Origin: Mycobacterium marseillense
GTDB taxonomy: Bacteria; Actinomycetota; Actinomycetes; Mycobacteriales; Mycobacteriaceae
DNA length: 64,000 nucleotides
Direction: 5' to 3'
NCBI RefSeq assembly: GCF_010731675.1
Contig: NZ_AP022584.1
Span: 1,674,001-1,738,000, forward strand
The notes under the pieces are model-generated. The model ran no database searches. It saw only the letters and a program-made list of their open reading frames with translations, and was not told where the DNA came from. The position numbers and the translations under genes are program-made. This document shows positions 57,628 to 64,000 of this stretch, one piece after another (position 1 is the first letter of the stretch; the number at the start of each line of letters is the position of its first letter).

Positions 57628-57638
57628 GCCCGGGCATG
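57625..57638. promoter_or_regulatory. Perfect 14-bp palindrome between divergent starts
   Basis: CATGCCCGGGCATG covers the ATG of the minus-strand gene and ends nine bases before the qor ATG. It could be an operator controlling both genes, or just a result of crowded start signals. Confidence 0.4.
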
Positions 57639-57646
57639 ATAAGCAC

Positions 57647-58621
57647 ATGCACGCAATCGAAGTCAGCGAAACCGGCGGCCCCGAGGTGCTGCGCTACGTC
57701 GATACGCCACAACCCACACCCGGACCGGGCGAGGTGCTGATCGAGGCCGAGGCCATCGGCGTCAACTACATCGACACGTATTTCCGTTCGGGGCAGTATC
57801 CGCGCCAGCTGCCGTTCATCCTCGGCCAGGAGACGAGCGGCACGGTGGTCAACACCGGCGAGGGCGTCGACAGTTTCACCGCGGGCGACCGGGTGGTCAC
57901 CGCCGCCGCCTCCGGCGGTTATGCCGAATATGCCACCGCCCCAGCCTCTTTCACCGCCGCGGTGCCCGACGCGGTTCCCGCCGACGTGGCGGCCTCGGCC
58001 CTGCTGAAGGGCCTGACCGCCCATTACCTGTTGAAGTCGGTGTATCCGGTGCAGGCCGGCGACACGGTGCTGGTGCACGCGGGCGCGGGCGGTGTCGGCC
58101 TGATCTTGACGCAGTGGGCACACCTGTTGGGCGCGCGGGTGATCACGACGGTCTCGACTCCGGAAAAGGAGCGCCTGTCGCGACGGGCCGGCGCCGACGA
58201 GGTGCTCTCCTACCCCGACGACGCCGACGAATTCGGCGAGCGGATCCGCGCGTTGACCGACGGCGCCGGGGTGGCCGCGGTGTACGACGGCGTGGGCGCG
58301 ACCACGTTCGACGCCAGCCTGGCCAGCCTGGCTGTGCGGGGCACGCTCGCGTTGTTCGGCGCGGCCAGCGGGCCGGTTCCGCCATTCGATCCCCAGCGCC
58401 TCAACGCCGCCGGCTCGGTGTTTCTGACCCGGCCGTCGCTGGCGCACTTCGTCCGCACCGGGCAGGAATTCAGCTGGCGGGCAGAGGAATTGTTCGCCGC
58501 GGTCGCCGGGGGCGACATCACCGTGGAGGTCGGCGGGCGCTACCCGCTGGCCGATGCGGCCCGCGCCCACCAGGATCTGCAGGGCCGCAAGACCACCGGC
58601 TCGCTCGTGCTGGTGCCCTGA
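57647..58621 (+). CDS. qor: NADPH:quinone oxidoreductase Qor
   Basis: A 324-residue zinc-free MDR quinone reductase (Rv1454c equivalent). The N-terminal GVNYIDTYFRSG and the nucleotide motif VHAGAGGVGLI near residue 144 identify the crystallin/Qor type. It reduces quinones with NADPH. There is no room for a ribosome-binding site between the divergent ATGs, so leaderless translation is likely. Confidence 0.93.
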   Translation: MHAIEVSETGGPEVLRYVDTPQPTPGPGEVLIEAEAIGVNYIDTYFRSGQYPRQLPFILGQETSGTVVNTGEGVDSFTAGDRVVTAAASGGYAEYATAPASFTAAVPDAVPADVAASALLKGLTAHYLLKSVYPVQAGDTVLVHAGAGGVGLILTQWAHLLGARVITTVSTPEKERLSRRAGADEVLSYPDDADEFGERIRALTDGAGVAAVYDGVGATTFDASLASLAVRGTLALFGAASGPVPPFDPQRLNAAGSVFLTRPSLAHFVRTGQEFSWRAEELFAAVAGGDITVEVGGRYPLADAARAHQDLQGRKTTGSLVLVP

Positions 58622-58630
58622 CCCAGTCCG

Positions 58631-59557
58631 TCAGAACAGGTGCGGCAACCCGATAGCCGAGTCGATCGCCAGCGCGCAGAACACCACCGCCAGGTAATTG
58701 TTCGACTGCAGGAACAGCCGCAGCGGCTTGACCGGCTCACCGACGCGCACGCCCGCGTACAGCTGGTGCGCCATCGCCAGGAACCACACCCCGGCGACCA
58801 CCGCGACCGCCGCGTACAGCCAGCCGGTCGCCAGCGCCAGCGCCAGCGTGGACAGCACCGTCAGCCAGGTGTAGATCAGGATCTGCTTGGTCACCTGGCG
58901 CTCGGTCGCGACGGCCGGCAGCATCGGGACGCCCGCCGCTTTGTAGTCGTCCTTGTAGCGCATCGCCAGCGCCCAGGTGTGCGGCGGCGTCCAGAAGAAG
59001 ATGATGGCGAACATCACCAGGGCGGGCCAGCCGATGGTGTTCGTCACGGCCGACCAGCCGATCATCACCGGCATGCAACCGGCCGCGCCGCCCCACACGA
59101 CGTTCTGCGAGGTGCGCCGCTTGAGCAGCAGTGTGTAGACGAACACATAGAACGCGATCGTCGCCAGGGCCAGCAGCCCCGACAGCAGGTTCGTCGTCCA
59201 CCACAGCCAGAAGAACGACCCGACCGTCAGCACCAGCCCGAGCACCAGGGCGTTGCGCGTGGGCACCGCGGCCCGCGCCAACGGCCGGCGGGCGGTGCGC
59301 TTCATCACTTTGTCGATGTCCGCATCGGCCACGCAGTTCAGCGTGTTGGCGCCCCCGGCGGCCAGCATGCCGCCGATCAGCGTGTTGACGATGAGCAGCG
59401 GGTTGACCGTGCCGCGCTGGGCGAGCAGCATCGCCGGGATCGCGGTCACGAGCAGCAGCTCAATGACCCGCGGCTTGGTCAGCGCCAGATATGCCAGCAC
59501 CGTGCCTTGTATCCGGCTTGGCAAGTGGCTCGGCGCGGCGCGCCCGCGAACGCTCAC
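58631..59557 (-). CDS. ctaB: Haem O synthase CtaB (protohaem IX farnesyltransferase)
   Basis: A 308-residue UbiA-family membrane prenyltransferase (Rv1451 equivalent). The first Asp-rich site is in [15 protein letters not shown] and the second in [11 protein letters not shown]. It converts haem B to haem O, the substrate of CtaA. The GTG at 59557 has an AAGGAG site; the longer reading to 59593 lacks one. The 255-bp gap to tkt holds the tkt promoter region but no clear element. Confidence 0.93.
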   Translation of the reverse strand: MSVRGRAAPSHLPSRIQGTVLAYLALTKPRVIELLLVTAIPAMLLAQRGTVNPLLIVNTLIGGMLAAGGANTLNCVADADIDKVMKRTARRPLARAAVPTRNALVLGLVLTVGSFFWLWWTTNLLSGLLALATIAFYVFVYTLLLKRRTSQNVVWGGAAGCMPVMIGWSAVTNTIGWPALVMFAIIFFWTPPHTWALAMRYKDDYKAAGVPMLPAVATERQVTKQILIYTWLTVLSTLALALATGWLYAAVAVVAGVWFLAMAHQLYAGVRVGEPVKPLRLFLQSNNYLAVVFCALAIDSAIGLPHLF

Positions 59558-59812
59558 GCAATAACTCCTTGGGGTCGCAGCGGCGCGCAGCATCTACTAC
59601 AGACGATGGTAGACCGAGTGGCGGCGATGCCCCGCCCGTGGGTCCATTCCCGCAGACTTTTCCCAGTTTTCCGAACTGAATGTTAAGGGCTTTCGACGGG
59701 CGCGTAATTTTCACACCTGCCGGCCGCGGGTACCCGAAATCCTGCTCTGCAAGAGCCGGCCCTCCCGCACTAGGGTGGGATTGATCAGCTCGATGACCCA
59801 AGGACTGAGTCT

Positions 59813-61912
<2,100 letters not shown>

Positions 61913-61928
61913 CGAAAGGGTAATTCAC

Positions 61929-63050
61929 ATGACCGCTCAGAACCCTAACCTCGCGGCGCTGAGCGCCGCGGGCGTATCCGTGTGGCTCGACGACCTGTCG
62001 CGCGAGCGGCTGCAGTCGGGGAACCTGCAGGAGCTCATCGACACCAAAAGCGTTGTCGGCGTGACCACCAACCCGTCGATCTTCCAGAAGGCGTTCGCCG
62101 AGGGCGACGCCTACGACGGTCAGATCGCCGAGCTCGCCGAGCGCGGCGCCGACGTCGACGCCACCATCCGCACCGTCACCACCGACGACGTGCGCAACGC
62201 GTGCGACGTGCTGACGCGCGAGTGGGAGAACTCCGACGGTGTCGACGGCCGGGTGTCCATCGAGGTGGACCCGCGGCTGGCGGGCGAGACCGACAAGACC
62301 ATCGCGCAGGCCGTCGAGCTGTGGAAAATCGTCGACCGGCCGAACCTGTTCATCAAGATCCCGGCGACCGAGGCCGGGATTCCGGCGATCACCGCCGTTC
62401 TGGCGGAAGGGATTTCGGTCAACGTCACGCTGATCTTCTCCGTCGAGCGGTACCGGGCCGTGATGGACGCCTACCTTGCCGGCATGGAGAAGGCCCGCGA
62501 AGGCGGACACGACCTGTCCAAGATCCATTCGGTGGCTTCGTTTTTCGTCTCCCGGGTGGATACCGAGGTCGACAAGCGGCTGGAGAAGATCGGCGGCGAG
62601 GACGCCCTCGCGTTGCGCGGCCAGGCCGGCGTGGCCAACGCCCGGCTGGCCTACGCGGCCTACCAGGAGGTGTTCGACGGCGGCGAGCGCTACCAGGCGC
62701 TCAAGGCCGACGGGGCCCGGGTGCAGCGTCCGTTGTGGGCGTCGACCGGAGTCAAGAACCCCGACTACTCCGACACGCTGTATGTCACCGAGCTGGTGGC
62801 GCCCAACACGGTGAACACCATGCCGGAGAAGACCATTGACGCCGTCGCCGATCACGGCGAGATCAAGGGCGACACCGTCACCGGCACCGGCGCGGACGCC
62901 CAGCAGGTGTTCGACAAACTGGCGGCGGTCGGCATCGATCTGCCGGATGTCTTCATTGTGCTGGAGGACGAGGGCGTGGAGAAGTTCGTGGATTCGTGGT
63001 CCGAGCTGCTGGAGGAAACGCAGAAGCAGCTGGGTTCCGCCTCCAAATGA
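61929..63050 (+). CDS. tal: Transaldolase, operon copy
   Basis: A 373-residue transaldolase (Rv1448c equivalent). Schiff-base lysine in NLFIKIPAT, and all family blocks intact. It is the housekeeping copy, between tkt and zwf; the second copy is at 35318. Its stop overlaps zwf (ATGA). Confidence 0.95.
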   Translation: MTAQNPNLAALSAAGVSVWLDDLSRERLQSGNLQELIDTKSVVGVTTNPSIFQKAFAEGDAYDGQIAELAERGADVDATIRTVTTDDVRNACDVLTREWENSDGVDGRVSIEVDPRLAGETDKTIAQAVELWKIVDRPNLFIKIPATEAGIPAITAVLAEGISVNVTLIFSVERYRAVMDAYLAGMEKAREGGHDLSKIHSVASFFVSRVDTEVDKRLEKIGGEDALALRGQAGVANARLAYAAYQEVFDGGERYQALKADGARVQRPLWASTGVKNPDYSDTLYVTELVAPNTVNTMPEKTIDAVADHGEIKGDTVTGTGADAQQVFDKLAAVGIDLPDVFIVLEDEGVEKFVDSWSELLEETQKQLGSASK

Positions 63051-64000
63051 GCCCAGCCCGCACCGCGCAACAATGGCATAACCCGTTACGGGACAAGCGC
63101 GACAAGCGCCTGCCTCGTATCGCCGGGCCGTGCGGGATGGTCATTTTCGGTGTTACCGGCGACCTGGCGCGCAAGAAGGTCATGCCGGCGATCTACGACC
63201 TGGCCAATCGCGGGCTGTTGCCGCCGAGCTTCTCGCTGGTGGGCTTCGCCCGCCGGGATTGGAGCACGCAGGATTTCGGCAAGGTGGTGCACGAGGCGGT
63301 CAAGGAACACTGCCGCACGCCGTTCCGGCAGGAGAACTGGGATCGGCTGGCCGAGGGATTCCGGTTCGTCCCAGGCGCTTTCGACGACGACGAGGCGTTC
63401 GGCCGGCTAGCCGAGACCCTGGACAAGCTGGACGCCGAACGGGGCACGGGCGGTAACCACGCCTTCTACCTGGCCATCCCGCCGAAGTCCTTCCCGGTGG
63501 TGTGCGAGCAGCTGCACAAGTCCGGCCTGGCCCGCCCGCAGGGTGAGCGGTGGAGCCGGGTGGTGATCGAGAAGCCGTTCGGCCACGATCTGGAGAGCGC
63601 GCAAGCGCTCAACAAGTCCGTCAACGCCGTCTTTCCCGAAGAGGCGGTCTTCCGGATCGACCACTACCTGGGCAAGGAGACGGTCCGCAACATCCTGGCG
63701 CTGCGGTTCGCCAATCAGCTGTTCGACCCGATCTGGAACGCGCACTACGTCGACCACGTGCAGATCACCATGGCCGAGGACATCGGCCTGGGCGGTCGGG
63801 CCGGCTACTACGACGGCATCGGCGCCGCGCGTGACGTCATCCAGAACCATTTGATGCAACTGCTGGCGCTGACCGCCATGGAGGAGCCGGTCAGCTTCAG
63901 CCCGTCGGCGCTGCAGGCAGAGAAGATCAAGGTGCTTTCGGCGACACAGCTCGCCGAGCCGCTCGACGAGACCACCAGCCGCGGCCAGTACGCCGCGGGC
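63047..64000 (+). CDS. zwf: Glucose-6-phosphate dehydrogenase, 5' part
   Basis: The first 318 codons of glucose-6-phosphate 1-dehydrogenase (Rv1447c, zwf2 equivalent), cut by the window end. NADP-binding [11 protein letters not shown] near residue 31 and the substrate motif RIDHYLGKE near residue 205 are intact. It commits glucose-6-phosphate to NADPH production. It overlaps tal by four bases. Confidence 0.94.
   Translation, partial: MSPARTAQQWHNPLRDKRDKRLPRIAGPCGMVIFGVTGDLARKKVMPAIYDLANRGLLPPSFSLVGFARRDWSTQDFGKVVHEAVKEHCRTPFRQENWDRLAEGFRFVPGAFDDDEAFGRLAETLDKLDAERGTGGNHAFYLAIPPKSFPVVCEQLHKSGLARPQGERWSRVVIEKPFGHDLESAQALNKSVNAVFPEEAVFRIDHYLGKETVRNILALRFANQLFDPIWNAHYVDHVQITMAEDIGLGGRAGYYDGIGAARDVIQNHLMQLLALTAMEEPVSFSPSALQAEKIKVLSATQLAEPLDETTSRGQYAAG

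Overview
The window is high-GC chromosomal DNA from a mycobacterium, most likely a non-tuberculous one. The signs are a PPE protein, an MmpS/MmpL pair, MptB, and a 46-64 kb block with the gene content of M. tuberculosis Rv1466 down to Rv1447c (suf operon, mptB, ABC exporter, ctaA, Rv1455-like, qor, ctaB, tkt, tal, zwf). SufB has no intein here, unlike in M. tuberculosis.

The window has two parts. Positions 1 to about 46,100 are an accessory region rich in redox enzymes. Positions 46,100 to 64,000 are conserved core: Fe-S cluster assembly (sufRBDCSUT), lipoglycan mannosylation, haem A synthesis for cytochrome oxidase, and the pentose phosphate pathway.

The most notable feature of the accessory region is a repeated composite regulatory element. 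The perfect 12-bp palindrome TCACCCGGGTGA occurs nine times between 62 and 45,508. Each copy is intergenic and is followed, after exactly 11 bp, by a second block resembling GGGTGATGACAGTTCACCC that points at a gene. A weak hexamer (TGCTCA/TAGTGG-like) recurs about 31 bp from the start of the second block. I saw no copy in the core region. The element precedes: (1) an NDH-2-like flavoprotein; (2) SDR-thiolase-GNAT; (3) a long minus-strand run from a small protein and an alcohol dehydrogenase, possibly as far as mmpS/mmpL; (4) a Cys-rich protein, membrane protein, esterase and PPE; (5) a Csp-like copper protein, DUF5709, lpdA and DM13; (6) a small membrane protein, a second transaldolase, a sulfite-oxidase-like protein, a flavin reductase, DUF6510 and RraA; (7) an RclC-like membrane protein; (8) a second SDR, msrB, msrA, ctaD and a TrxB-like protein; (9) divergently, DUF421 and a Cys-rich protein.

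Between elements 4 and 5 lies a regulatory block: a frameshifted AcoR-like activator, two tandem AAA/LuxR regulators sharing 455 bp of identical DNA, and a MalT-like LuxR regulator. The first and third LuxR genes share a duplicated leader. The gene content (MsrA/MsrB, MsrP-like, RclC-like, quinone reductases, copper binding, alternative oxidase and carbon enzymes) suggests a redox or respiratory-stress regulon. That role is inference; the repeated element is directly visible.
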